Positions 1 to 9,256 of a stretch of DNA of 64,000 nt are shown piece by piece; position 1 is the stretch's first letter, and every line of letters begins with the position of its first letter. The position numbers and the translations under genes were made by a program. The notes under the pieces are model-generated. The model was not told the origin of the DNA. It saw only the letters and a list, made by a program, of their open reading frames with translations, and did no database searches. Source of the DNA: Clostridium niameyense (GTDB lineage: Bacteria; Bacillota; Clostridia; Clostridiales; Clostridiaceae); NCBI RefSeq assembly GCF_001243045.1, contig NZ_LN849007.1, positions 1,640,989-1,704,988 of the forward strand, in the 5' to 3' direction.

Positions 1-1685
1 TTTGTTTTATCATATATAGCTTGTATTATTGATGTTATACTTTCAGAAGAACTTTTAGTTTGTTCTGATAGCTTTCTTATTTCATCTGCTACTACTGCAA
101 ATCCTCTTCCAGCTTCTCCTGCTCTTGCAGCCTCTATAGCAGCATTTAATGCAAGTAAATTTGTTTCATCTGCTATACTATTTATTAAATTTATTATCTC
201 ATTTACTTCATTTATACCTGTTCCTAATTTACCTATTTCTTCTGAAAAACTATTAAAAGACTTTTTAACTTCTTCAGTAGATTTTATAATCTCCTCCATC
301 TCCTTGTTTCCTTCAGTAGCTGCCATATCTATATTCTCTGATTCATCTGTAACTTTAAGCATTTCTTTAACTATATTTTCTATTTTATTAGATACATTAT
401 TGGCTATGTTTTCTGTATCAATTAAATCCTCTGATTGTTCTTGAATAACTTTAGTTACATCTTGAATTGTTACAGATACGTTCTCTGCTGAAGATGCTAT
501 CTCCTCTGAAATAGAACTTAAACTTTCAGATTCAGAGCTTATATTAGAAGAATGATCTTTAAAAACCATCATCATATCTCTCATATTATAAATAGTTTGT
601 TCTATAGAACATGCTATTTCTCCAAGTTCATTATTCATAACTTTTAACTTGTTTGGAATTTTTACCGTTAAATCACCTTGTCCAAATTTTATTATAGTAT
701 TTTTCAAATTATTCATAGCTCTTGATAATCTAACTCCAATATAATATGCTAAAGCTATAGATATAATAGAAACTACTAATGTACCTACAATTGAAAATAC
801 TTTTATAATAAATAATTCACTTGCTATTTCTTCATCATCCAGTGTAACTATAAACTTCCACCCTGTTTTATTATTAGTATAATATCCAGCAGATTTTAAT
901 GTATTTTCATATTTATATTCTATTTTTCCTTTTTTGTTTACTGAAACCGCATCTTTCCACCAACTTTGTTTGGACAATTCTTTAGTTCCTATAACATTAG
1001 AACTTTTATGTGCTAAAGCTATACCTTCTTTGTCCATTACAATTACATAGCCTTTTTTTCCTAATCTAATTTTAGAAATTTCTTTACTAAAATCCCCTAA
1101 CGTTATATCTATACAAACAACGCCTATAACTTTATCTTGTTTTTTTACAACTTTTGATACAGATATAATCATTTTGCCATCTATATCCTTATAATATTTT
1201 GACCAATATACTTTTCCAGGATTATTTATAGGCTCCTTAAACCAATTCCTACTTCTAGGATCATATTTGTCTGAAGGTGTAATAATATCCCCCTCAGATT
1301 GAACCATAATACCATTTAAATTAGTAAAATACACATTTAATATATCTGCATTGCTATTTTTAAGCGTTCTTAAAAAATTCTCTAAGCTTTCTAAGTTTTG
1401 TTTATTATTAATATCCTCTCCTAAAGTAGGATTATTGCTAGCAACATCTAATGTGCCTTCTATACCATCTAAAAAATAATTTATTCCATAATCCACTTGT
1501 GTAGCAAATTGTAGTGAATCATCTAAAAGTTTATATTTTAAGATTTTATAAGACTTATTGTATAACATAAAACTCAATATCATTAAACTTAAAATGCTCA
1601 TTAAAGATATTGTAACTATAAGTTTTGTTTTGACACTTCCCTTTTTCATAAAATTGTTCTTATTTTTTTCCTTATTTTTGTTCAT
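1..1685 (-). CDS. Methyl-accepting chemotaxis protein, dCache type (3' end outside window)
   Basis: Membrane chemoreceptor; the reading frame runs off the left edge, so the C-terminal end is missing. The ATG at 1685 follows AAAAGGAGGA with good spacing and gives a Lys/Asn-rich cytoplasmic start, a first membrane segment (about residues 20-42), an extracellular dCache-like sensor (about 50-280), a second membrane segment, a HAMP region and most of the MCP signalling domain. The hairpin-tip motif [12 protein letters not shown] is encoded near 110-145. It is closely related over its full visible length to the next gene downstream in coordinates (1874-3931), so the two are tandem duplicates. It would signal to CheA/CheW, which are not in this window. 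The ligand cannot be told from sequence. Confidence 0.95.
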   Translation of the reverse strand, partial: MNKNKEKNKNNFMKKGSVKTKLIVTISLMSILSLMILSFMLYNKSYKILKYKLLDDSLQFATQVDYGINYFLDGIEGTLDVASNNPTLGEDINNKQNLESLENFLRTLKNSNADILNVYFTNLNGIMVQSEGDIITPSDKYDPRSRNWFKEPINNPGKVYWSKYYKDIDGKMIISVSKVVKKQDKVIGVVCIDITLGDFSKEISKIRLGKKGYVIVMDKEGIALAHKSSNVIGTKELSKQSWWKDAVSVNKKGKIEYKYENTLKSAGYYTNNKTGWKFIVTLDDEEIASELFIIKVFSIVGTLVVSIISIALAYYIGVRLSRAMNNLKNTIIKFGQGDLTVKIPNKLKVMNNELGEIACSIEQTIYNMRDMMMVFKDHSSNISSESESLSSISEEIASSAENVSVTIQDVTKVIQEQSEDLIDTENIANNVSNKIENIVKEMLKVTDESENIDMAATEGNKEMEEIIKSTEEVKKSFNSFSEEIGKLGTGINEVNEIINLINSIADETNLLALNAAIEAARAGEAGRGFAVVADEIRKLSEQTKSSSESITSIIQAIYDKT

Positions 1686-1822
1686 CCAATTCCTCCTTTT
1701 TATTTTTTTATTAAAATAACTAAAAAACATACCAATGCATATTTATATTTCGACCATTTTTTTAAATAATCAACACGAATGTATAAAAACATCATAATAT
1801 TTACTGAAATTAATATTATGAT

Positions 1823-1864
1823 AAAAGGACTGTTTCAAATTATATTTTTGAAACAGTCCTTTTT
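1823..1864 (-). terminator. Rho-independent terminator after the second chemoreceptor gene
   Basis: A 17-bp perfect inverted repeat (arms 1823-1839 and 1848-1864, core GGACTGTTTC) with A-rich and T-rich outer ends lies just downstream of the stop at 1874 on the minus strand. It is symmetrical, so it could work in both directions. Confidence 0.85.
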
Positions 1865-1873
1865 AAAATAATT

Positions 1874-3931
1874 TTAAATTTTAAATTTGTCTATATGATT
1901 TTGCATCTCGTAGGTCATAGAATTTAAAGCTTGGGCGGAAGATGCTACTTCCTGAGTAGATGCACTCATTTGCTCCGAGGATGCAGATATTTCTTCTGAA
2001 GATGCTGAAACTTCTTGTGATACAGAAGATACATTATCTATTCTCTTTATTATATCTTCTTTATTTTTATTTAAGGTTTCCACCGTATTATTTGTAGAAT
2101 CTATCCTTGGTAATATTTCATGGATTCCATTTACTATTAGTACAAATTCATCTATTGAATTTGTAATAGCATTAAATTGATCTCCCAATTCTTCATCTAC
2201 AACTTTAGTATCTCCAACTATCTTACTTGTTTTTTCATGAACTGATTTTATTATAGACGTTATACTTTCAGAAGAACTTTTTGTTTGCTCTGACAACTTT
2301 CTTATTTCATCTGCTACCACTGCAAATCCTTTTCCTGCCTCTCCAGCTCTTGCAGCCTCTATTGCTGCATTTAATGCAAGTAAATTTGTTTGCTCTGCTA
2401 TACTATTTATAAGATTTATTATTTCATTTACTTCTTTTATACTAGAGCCTAAATTTTCTATCTCAGAAGAAAATTTATTAAAAGATGTTTTTACATCCTG
2501 TGTAGATTTAGATACTTTTTTCATTTCCTTATTTCCTGTTGTAGCTACACTATCTATTTTGTTAGCGCTTTCCATTACTTTAATCATTTCTTTGGCTATA
2601 CTATCCATTTTATCAGAAAAATTTTTTACTATTTCCAATATGTTAATTAAATCTTCTGATTCTCCTTGGGTTCCTTTTGCTACATCTTGAATTGTAAGTG
2701 AAATATTTTCAGCTGAAGATGCCATTTCTTCTGATATAGCACTTAAAGCAGATGATTGCTGACTTATATTAGAAGATTGTTCTTTACATATTATCATCAT
2801 ATTTCTCGTGTTATTGATAGCTTCCGTAATAGATTGTGCCATTTCTCCTAACTCATTATCCATATTTATTATTTCTTTTGGTACCTTTATTGTAAGATCT
2901 GATTGTCCAAATTTTATTATAGACTCTTTAAGTTTATTTAATGACACACATACTCTGTTTCCTATAAGATAAGCTAAAATTATAGACATTATAGAAAATA
3001 TTAATGTAACTATCAAGGAAAATATTTTTATAGAATATAAATCTTTTTCTATTTCCCCTTCATCCAATAAACACATTAATTTCCATCCTGTTTTATCATT
3101 AGTGTAAAATCCTGTAAATTTTGGCTTGTTTTTATATTTATATTCTACAACTCCTTTTTTATTTGTAGATACTTCTTTCCAAAAGCTTTGTTTTAACACA
3201 TATTTAGTACCTATAATTTTAGGATTTTTATGAGTTAACGTTATTCCCTCTTTATTTGCTATAGCTAAGTAACCTCTTTCACCTAATTTAATCTTTGACA
3301 TTTCTTTCATAAAATCTTCTAATTTTATATCTGTAGCTACTACTCCTATAACCTTACCATCATGTTTTACTGCTCTTGATGCTGATATTACCATTTTACC
3401 ACTTATATCTTGATAACATTTTGATAAACAAATCTTATCTGGATTACTTATAGCATCTTTATACCAAAGTCTATTCCTTCCATCTAACTTTTCTGAAGCT
3501 TTAATAATAGAGTCTTTGAACTGCAGGATATTACCATTAATATCAGAAAAATATACATTTGATATATCATCATTACTATCATTAACAGTTTTTAAAATAT
3601 ATTGTAGTTTATCTACACTCTCTTTTTTATCAATATCAAAATCTTTTACATCTGGATTTTTACTAACAACATCAACGCTTTCTTCAATACCTTCTAGATA
3701 ATTATTTAAACCATAATTAACTTGAGCTATAAATTGAAGTGAGTTTTGCATAATTTTTTTCTTTAAAATTTTATAAGATTTATTATATAAAATACTACCT
3801 AATATACTAAGGCTTATAATAGAAACTATTGATATTGAAAAAATAAGTCTTGTTTGAATACTTTTCTTTTTGTTTTTTTTGTTTTTACTGTAATGAGTGC
3901 TACGATTTATACTTTTTCTTATGTTCTTCAT
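1874..3931 (-). CDS. Methyl-accepting chemotaxis protein, dCache sensor
   Basis: Chemoreceptor of about 685 residues. Order: basic N-terminus rich in Lys/Asn, membrane segment about 28-50, extracellular dCache-like domain about 55-295 (with the Cache-type stretch [10 protein letters not shown]), second membrane segment about 300-325, HAMP about 325-380, then a long methyl-accepting coiled coil with the tip motif [20 protein letters not shown]. It ends in KFKI like the two complete receptors next door. The chosen ATG at 3931 has GGGGG seven bases upstream; an upstream ATG at 3937 sits almost on that site and an ATG at 3976 has none. It is a tandem paralogue of 1-1685. No che genes are adjacent; the sensed compound is unknown. 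Confidence 0.95.
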   Translation of the reverse strand: MKNIRKSINRSTHYSKNKKNKKKSIQTRLIFSISIVSIISLSILGSILYNKSYKILKKKIMQNSLQFIAQVNYGLNNYLEGIEESVDVVSKNPDVKDFDIDKKESVDKLQYILKTVNDSNDDISNVYFSDINGNILQFKDSIIKASEKLDGRNRLWYKDAISNPDKICLSKCYQDISGKMVISASRAVKHDGKVIGVVATDIKLEDFMKEMSKIKLGERGYLAIANKEGITLTHKNPKIIGTKYVLKQSFWKEVSTNKKGVVEYKYKNKPKFTGFYTNDKTGWKLMCLLDEGEIEKDLYSIKIFSLIVTLIFSIMSIILAYLIGNRVCVSLNKLKESIIKFGQSDLTIKVPKEIINMDNELGEMAQSITEAINNTRNMMIICKEQSSNISQQSSALSAISEEMASSAENISLTIQDVAKGTQGESEDLINILEIVKNFSDKMDSIAKEMIKVMESANKIDSVATTGNKEMKKVSKSTQDVKTSFNKFSSEIENLGSSIKEVNEIINLINSIAEQTNLLALNAAIEAARAGEAGKGFAVVADEIRKLSEQTKSSSESITSIIKSVHEKTSKIVGDTKVVDEELGDQFNAITNSIDEFVLIVNGIHEILPRIDSTNNTVETLNKNKEDIIKRIDNVSSVSQEVSASSEEISASSEQMSASTQEVASSAQALNSMTYEMQNHIDKFKI

Positions 3932-4059
3932 GTACATACCCCCTGGTTTAATTGAATTTTGAAATAATTTTAACAATTCCCTAATATATTTCTCGACTAA
4001 TTTATTAAATAATTAAGCTAACGGCTTAGCTACAAGATTATCTAATATGCGAATATAAT

Positions 4060-4121
4060 AAAAATTCACCAGCAAAATACAATATTTATTAAAAATACCT
4101 ACATTTTACTGGCGAATTTTT
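4060..4121 (-). terminator. Rho-independent terminator after the third chemoreceptor gene
   Basis: AAAAATTCaCCAG and CTGGcGAATTTTT form a 13-bp stem. The single mismatch is a G-U pair when read on the minus strand, which fits termination of the minus-strand gene ending at 4168. A T tract follows. Confidence 0.75.
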
Positions 4122-4167
4122 ATTTTTTAACCATATTAACTATTAAATACTAAATTCTAAAATTATG

Positions 4168-5880
4168 TTAAATTTTAAACTTTTGAACTATTTCATTAAG
4201 ATTCTGAGCAAATTCTGCTTGACTTTGAGCAGTATTGGCAACTTGCTCCATAGCTTCACTTGACTCATTTACACTTTCTTGTATACCATTTAAATTTTCT
4301 GATGAATTTTGAGCCATTTGAGCCATATTTTGAACTGCTTCGCTAACTTGATTTATTGTAGCTGTTATTTCCTCAGACATAGATGCCAATTCTTCAGACA
4401 TATTATTTATAAACACACCATCTTTTCCATATCTACTTCCTATACTAACAAAAGCATGGAATTGTGGAGTTACGTTATTATTCATAAACTTTAATAATTC
4501 ATTACTATTTTCAGATAAATTTTTAAAAGCATCTTGTACCTTTTCTATAGTAGATTTAACACTCTCTACCGCTACTGAAGATTGTTCTGCAAGTTGTCTT
4601 ACTTCTTCTGCAACTACTGCAAATCCCTTACCTGCTTCCCCTGCTCTTGCCGCTTCTATAGCAGCATTTAATGCAAGTAAATTTGTTTGTTCTGCTATGC
4701 TAGCAATAGTATCTGCCATAAGCTTAATATCATTAACTACTTTTCCATTTTCTATATCTTTTAATATTTCTTTTTCCATTTCAAAGTATAAATCCTCTGC
4801 ATTTTTAGCTGATTCCTTACTTTCTTTTTCTACCATAGCTGCTCTTTCTTTTATTTTAGTTGCATTGTTGCTTCCATCAAGTGCTTTATCTGAAAGTACA
4901 GAAATACTAGAGTCTACTTCTTGTATAGATGCAGATAATTCTTCTGCTGTAGCACTAGTTTCTTCAATTCCACCATTAACTTCCTTTGTAGAAGAATTTA
5001 TACTCTCTAATTTTGAAGTCATTTCTTCAACAGTTGCTGATAATTCCTCACTAGCTGTACTCATATTTTCACTACTGTTTATAAGATTCTTTATTAAATC
5101 TCCTACATTGGCTTGGGCCTTATTTAATGCATTTCCAACTTGTCCAAATTCGTTTTTAGCCGATATTGTTACAGGTTCTGAAAAATCATATTGACTTAAT
5201 CTATTAGCTAATTTACCTATTTTATTTAAAGGATCTGTTATAGCTTTTGTTATTAAAGTAGCACACATTACTAAAGCTATAATAGAAAGGGCAATTATAA
5301 CTGTAATTAATTTTAATGAACTTTTAAAAGTAGCTTTACTACCTTGTATTGCCTGTTTTGCCCAACTATCATTTAATTCAACTAATTTTTTTATCACATT
5401 ATTCATACCATGTCGTAGTTTTGTAACCTCAGAAAATTTAGCTTCTGCTTCACTTAATTTTCCATCTAAAACTAGCTGCATATACTCCTTGTTAGCAATT
5501 TTACATGCTTTTAGTTTTTCTTCCATTTCATTCATAAGTCTTCTATCTTCATCTTTAGTAATAGCTGCCTTATAATTTTGAATTTCCTTATCATCTTTTT
5601 CTGATAAAGTCTTATTTATATTAGATAATTCGTGTATTCTATTTGTATCCTTTATGTACATCATTAATTCAGTATTAGAATAAATGATTTCTAAATTTTT
5701 ATCTAAACGATTTATAGCGCATATACCTGCCACATTATCATTATATAAATTATCAGAGGATTTACTTATCTTTCTCATATTTTTAACACCAATTCCTCCA
5801 ATACTTATCATAAGTGCAGCCATAATTATAAAGCTAATAACTAATTTCTTAGATATCTCCATATCTTTAAAACTCTTCAT
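4168..5880 (-). CDS. Methyl-accepting chemotaxis protein, four-helix-bundle sensor
   Basis: Chemoreceptor of 570 residues. Domains: membrane segment about 10-30, a short helical extracellular sensor (about 35-185, 4HB_MCP type), second membrane segment about 187-210, HAMP about 212-265, then the signalling domain with [20 protein letters not shown]. The start is ATG 5880: GGAG lies eight bases upstream, whereas an in-frame GTG at 5889 overlaps that Shine-Dalgarno sequence. Alignment of the N-terminus with the neighbouring paralogue ([10 protein letters not shown] against [10 protein letters not shown]) supports this start. It ends in VQKFKI. Paralogue of 6222-7934; ligand unknown. Confidence 0.95.
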   Translation of the reverse strand: MKSFKDMEISKKLVISFIIMAALMISIGGIGVKNMRKISKSSDNLYNDNVAGICAINRLDKNLEIIYSNTELMMYIKDTNRIHELSNINKTLSEKDDKEIQNYKAAITKDEDRRLMNEMEEKLKACKIANKEYMQLVLDGKLSEAEAKFSEVTKLRHGMNNVIKKLVELNDSWAKQAIQGSKATFKSSLKLITVIIALSIIALVMCATLITKAITDPLNKIGKLANRLSQYDFSEPVTISAKNEFGQVGNALNKAQANVGDLIKNLINSSENMSTASEELSATVEEMTSKLESINSSTKEVNGGIEETSATAEELSASIQEVDSSISVLSDKALDGSNNATKIKERAAMVEKESKESAKNAEDLYFEMEKEILKDIENGKVVNDIKLMADTIASIAEQTNLLALNAAIEAARAGEAGKGFAVVAEEVRQLAEQSSVAVESVKSTIEKVQDAFKNLSENSNELLKFMNNNVTPQFHAFVSIGSRYGKDGVFINNMSEELASMSEEITATINQVSEAVQNMAQMAQNSSENLNGIQESVNESSEAMEQVANTAQSQAEFAQNLNEIVQKFKI

Positions 5881-6157
5881 TAAAATCACTCCAATTTTGC
5901 TATAAAATTTTATGACTTACATACTCTTCATCTTAATACTTTAATATTCTTTGTTTTAATTCCCTTCTTTCTATTAACTTGATTTATAAAGATTACTAAG
6001 TATACTGTTTTTATTTATACAATTATATCACAAAAATCCTAATTTTATAGTTTTATTATAAAATTTATCATATTACCCAATATATTTATACAATTAAAGT
6101 TATTTTTTTATAAAAAGTGTCAAATATATATACTTATTTAAATAATTTTATATAAAA

Positions 6158-6206
6158 ATAAAGTATCAATTAACTAAATACTAAAATTGCGTTAATTGAT
6201 ACTTAT
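6158..6206 (-). terminator. Terminator of the fourth chemoreceptor gene; rest of 5881-6221 is featureless
   Basis: AAGTATCAATTAAC (left) and GTTAATTGATACTT (right) form a stable stem followed on the minus strand by an AT-rich tract, just after the stop at 6222. The remainder of the 340-base gap (5881-6157) is extremely AT-rich and must carry the promoter of the 4168-5880 gene, but I could not single out convincing -35/-10 boxes. Confidence 0.75.
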
Positions 6207-6221
6207 TTTTTATATAAGTTT

Positions 6222-7934
6222 TTAAATTTTAAATTTTTGAACCATTTCATTAAGTTTTTGTGCAAATTCTGCTTGACTTTGTGCTGTATTTGCTACTTGT
6301 TCCATGGCTTCATTAGATTCATTAATACTTTCTTGTATTCCATTTAAATTTTGTGAAGAATCTTGAGCCATTTGAGCCATATTTTGTACAGCATCACTGA
6401 CTTGATTTATAGTTGCTGTTATTTCTTCGGTCATAGATGCAAGTTCCTCTGACATATTATTTACAAATATTCCATCCTTTTTATATTGTCCCCCAATACT
6501 AACAAAGGCCTGAAATTGAGGTGTTACTTTATCATTCATAAATTTCAATAAACCATTACTATTATTAGATAAATTATCAAAAGCAACTTGCACTTTTTCT
6601 ATAGTACACTTAACATTTTCTACTGCTATTGAGGATTGTTCTGCAAGTTTTCTAACTTCATCCGCAACTACCGCAAATCCCTTGCCATGCTCTCCTGCTC
6701 TTGCAGCTTCTATAGCAGCATTTAATGCAAGTAAATTTGTTTGTTCTGCTATGCTAGCAATAGTTTCAGCCATAACTTTAATATCGTTAACTACTTTTCC
6801 ATTTTCTATATCTTTTAAAATTTCTTTTTCCATTTCTGTATATACAATTTCTGTATCTTCTACAGCTAATTTACTATCCTTTTCAACCGTATTAGCTCTT
6901 TCCTTTATCTCAATAGCATTATTGCTACCATCTAGTGCCTTATCAGACAATACAGATACGCTAGAATTAACTTCTTGTATAGATGCAGATAGTTCTTCTG
7001 CCGTAGCACTAGTTTCTTGAACTCCTCCATTGATTTCTCTTGTAGAAGCATTTATAGTTTCAAACTTTGATGTAATTTCCTCAACAGTTGCAGATAATTC
7101 TTCACTAGCTGCACTCATCTCTTGACTACTATTTATAAGATTTTTTATTAATTCCCCAACATTATGTTGAGCTTTATTTAACTCTGAAGCTACTTGTCCA
7201 AATTCATCTTTTGAATCTATTAATAAGTCCTTTGAAAAATCATATGTACTTAATCTACTAGCCAATTTCTTTATATTATTTAAAGGTTTAGTTATAGATT
7301 TTATTATAAAACTTGCCCATAAAAGTAACGCTATTGCTGATAGAATAATTAATCCTACAATCATTTTAAGAGAACTCTTAAAAGTTTGTTTATTATTTTG
7401 TACTTGTTGCTTTGCCCAAGTATCATTTAATTCAACCATTTTACTTAGTATATTAAATACCTTTTCTTTCATTTTTGTACACTCTAAAAACTTACTTTCA
7501 GCCTCTTCAACTTTACCACTAATTATCAATGAGGTATATTCAAGATTACAAGCTCTATATCCACCTATTGCATCCTTGAAATCAGATATAAGTTTTTTAT
7601 CTTGATTTTTAGTTATACCACCTTCATACTTCTTAATTATATTATTATTTTCATTAGCTAGTTTTGTATTTTTATCAGCTAATTGTTTTATTTTATTTGT
7701 ATCCTTAACATAATACATTAATTCTAAGTTTGAATAAATTTCAAAAGCATTTTTATTTAATTTACTAATTGTAGATATTCCTACTATATTATCACTGTAT
7801 AGATTATTTGATGAATTATTTATTTGCTTTATATCAATAACACCAATACTTCCAATTAACATCATTAAAATACCTGCAAATAAAAAACTTGTTAAAAGTT
7901 TAGTAGATATTTTAGCATTTTTAAAAAAATTCAC
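6222..7934 (-). CDS. Methyl-accepting chemotaxis protein, four-helix-bundle sensor (paralogue)
   Basis: Chemoreceptor of 570 residues with the same architecture as 4168-5880: membrane segment near 10-30, helical sensor to about 185, second membrane segment, HAMP, and a signalling domain with [20 protein letters not shown]. The last 30 residues are nearly identical to the paralogue, while the sensor regions differ more, as expected for duplicated receptors that have taken different ligands. The start is taken as GTG 7934, eight bases after AAGGAG; the GTG at 7943 lies inside that ribosome site. Unusually, no ATG is available at this position. Confidence 0.94.
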   Translation of the reverse strand: MNFFKNAKISTKLLTSFLFAGILMMLIGSIGVIDIKQINNSSNNLYSDNIVGISTISKLNKNAFEIYSNLELMYYVKDTNKIKQLADKNTKLANENNNIIKKYEGGITKNQDKKLISDFKDAIGGYRACNLEYTSLIISGKVEEAESKFLECTKMKEKVFNILSKMVELNDTWAKQQVQNNKQTFKSSLKMIVGLIILSAIALLLWASFIIKSITKPLNNIKKLASRLSTYDFSKDLLIDSKDEFGQVASELNKAQHNVGELIKNLINSSQEMSAASEELSATVEEITSKFETINASTREINGGVQETSATAEELSASIQEVNSSVSVLSDKALDGSNNAIEIKERANTVEKDSKLAVEDTEIVYTEMEKEILKDIENGKVVNDIKVMAETIASIAEQTNLLALNAAIEAARAGEHGKGFAVVADEVRKLAEQSSIAVENVKCTIEKVQVAFDNLSNNSNGLLKFMNDKVTPQFQAFVSIGGQYKKDGIFVNNMSEELASMTEEITATINQVSDAVQNMAQMAQDSSQNLNGIQESINESNEAMEQVANTAQSQAEFAQKLNEMVQKFKI

Positions 7935-8219
7935 TGAACCCACTCCTTAATTGTTTTTATTATCTTTTGATTTGATTAATTATAAGGTTATTACATCCCT
8001 CCCATTATATCCTTTATTTATCTATATTAATATATTTCGATATTTTTTTCTTTTAATGTATATCAAAATACATATTTTCTTATTTTACTCAAATTGTATT
8101 TTATTTCTAAAAGTTATTAATATAAGTGGTAAATTAAATATTAATTGGGTATCAAGGTACATTAATGCCATAAAAGCGTTATACATTTAATTAATTCTTA
8201 TAATGTAATTAATTTAGCA

Positions 8220-8249
8220 TGGACATACTTTTTATCTTTTTGTTAAAAT
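8220..8249 (+). promoter_or_regulatory. Likely sigma-A promoter for the cell-wall hydrolase gene
   Basis: TGGACA at 8220-8225 and TAAAAT at 8244-8249 are 18 bases apart, which would start transcription near 8257, right at the beginning of the riboswitch. The preceding part of the gap (7935-8219) is AT-rich with no gene I can support. Confidence 0.55.
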
Positions 8250-8257
8250 AACACTAA

Positions 8258-8371
8258 ATCTTGTCGAAACTCTTAAAAGAGTGCGGGGGATATTTTTGGG
8301 GTGAATCTTAATTATAAGTAGGGTACCTCTAACCCGAACCCGTCAACTAACCTCGTAGACATTATGGAGGG
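8258..8371 (+). promoter_or_regulatory. c-di-AMP riboswitch (ydaO/yuaA class)
   Basis: The region contains the hallmark blocks of this class in order: GCGGGGGA, GGGGTGAATC, AGTAGGGTAC, then CCGAACCCGTCAACTAACC and CTCGTAGACA. The aptamer ends next to the GGAGGG ribosome site (8366-8371) of the hydrolase gene, and I see no terminator between aptamer and gene. This favours control at translation, or a terminator overlapping the aptamer. Riboswitches of this class commonly precede cell-wall hydrolase genes and are typically turned off by c-di-AMP. Confidence 0.93.
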
Positions 8372-8381
8372 ATTTAAACAA

Positions 8382-9155
8382 ATGAAAAAAATTAAAACAT
8401 TATTATTAACTTCAGCTTTATGCTTTACTTTATCATCTCCAGCTTTTGCTGCAGATTATAAAGTATTATCTGGTGACTCATTATATAAGGTAGGAAAACT
8501 TTTTAACACATCATCAGATACTTTAATAAAAGATAATAATCTTAAAGGAACTACCATATATCCTGGACAAGTTTTAAAAGTTCCTAGTAGTACTTATACT
8601 GTAAAAAGTGGAGATAGTTTATTTTTAATCTCTAAAGCAAATGGCATAAAGTTAGATGATTTACGAAAAGCTAATAATAAGTGGGATAATCTTATTTATC
8701 CTGGACAAGTTCTTAATTTACCAGGAAAAACTCCTAATAGTGGAAATTCTAATATTGAAAATACCAATACTGAAAAACCAATCATAAACTATAGCAATGA
8801 AGATTTAGATCTTTTGGCAAGACTTATAACTTCTGAAGCTCAAGATCAACCTTATGATGCACAAGTTGCTGTAGCTTCTGTGGTACTTAACAGAATCAAA
8901 AGTTCTGAATTTCCAAACACCATATCATCTGTAATTTATCAAAAAAGTGATGGATATTATCAATTTACACCTGTAGAAAATGGTTGGATAAAGAAACCTG
9001 CTACAGAGACTTCAAAAAAAGCTGCTAAAGATGCCTTATATGGTGCTGATCCAAGTAATGGAGCTTTATATTACTTTGATGATACTGCTACTAATAAGTG
9101 GTTATGGTCCAAGCCTATAAAAGCTAGAATCGGCAATATGGTTTATGTTAAATAA
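8382..9155 (+). CDS. Secreted LysM cell-wall hydrolase (SleB-like Hydrolase_2 domain)
   Basis: A 257-residue exported peptidoglycan hydrolase. An N-terminal signal peptide ending at the SPAFA-A junction is followed by two LysM repeats (about 24-65 and 70-112; each has the sequence YPGQVL near its end) that bind peptidoglycan, a short Asn/Thr/Ser/Pro linker, and a C-terminal Hydrolase_2 domain (about 145-257) of the SleB/CwlJ lytic type, with the motif ARLITSEAQDQPYDAQVAVA including the expected Glu. The start at 8382 is ten bases after GGAGGG; an in-frame ATG at 8364 precedes that site and lies in the riboswitch. Control by c-di-AMP links this enzyme to wall and osmotic homeostasis. Confidence 0.93.
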   Translation: MKKIKTLLLTSALCFTLSSPAFAADYKVLSGDSLYKVGKLFNTSSDTLIKDNNLKGTTIYPGQVLKVPSSTYTVKSGDSLFLISKANGIKLDDLRKANNKWDNLIYPGQVLNLPGKTPNSGNSNIENTNTEKPIINYSNEDLDLLARLITSEAQDQPYDAQVAVASVVLNRIKSSEFPNTISSVIYQKSDGYYQFTPVENGWIKKPATETSKKAAKDALYGADPSNGALYYFDDTATNKWLWSKPIKARIGNMVYVK

Positions 9156-9189
9156 TGGATATATCTAACTAATTTAATATAGAATTATA

Positions 9190-9228
9190 AAAAACCTGTG
9201 TTTAAAAATTTTTCAACCACAGGTTTTT
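9190..9228 (+). terminator. Bidirectional terminator between convergent genes
   Basis: AAAAACCTGTG and CACAGGTTTTT form an 11-bp stem with a T tract on either strand. It sits between the hydrolase gene and the end of the pilus locus and probably serves both. Confidence 0.85.
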
Positions 9229-9256
9229 ACCATATTTTAATAAAGCTTTATGAATG

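Noticed and set aside
7951-8190. Open frame of 79 codons on the plus strand between the last chemoreceptor and the hydrolase gene
   Set aside because: It has no ribosome site, its composition is that of AT-rich non-coding DNA (Ile/Phe/Tyr-rich), and it ends just ahead of the promoter and riboswitch.
8261-8269. TTGTCGAAA, a match to a Spo0A box
   Set aside because: It lies in the 5' part of the c-di-AMP riboswitch transcript, downstream of the likely promoter, and is a single short match; chance or RNA structure explains it.
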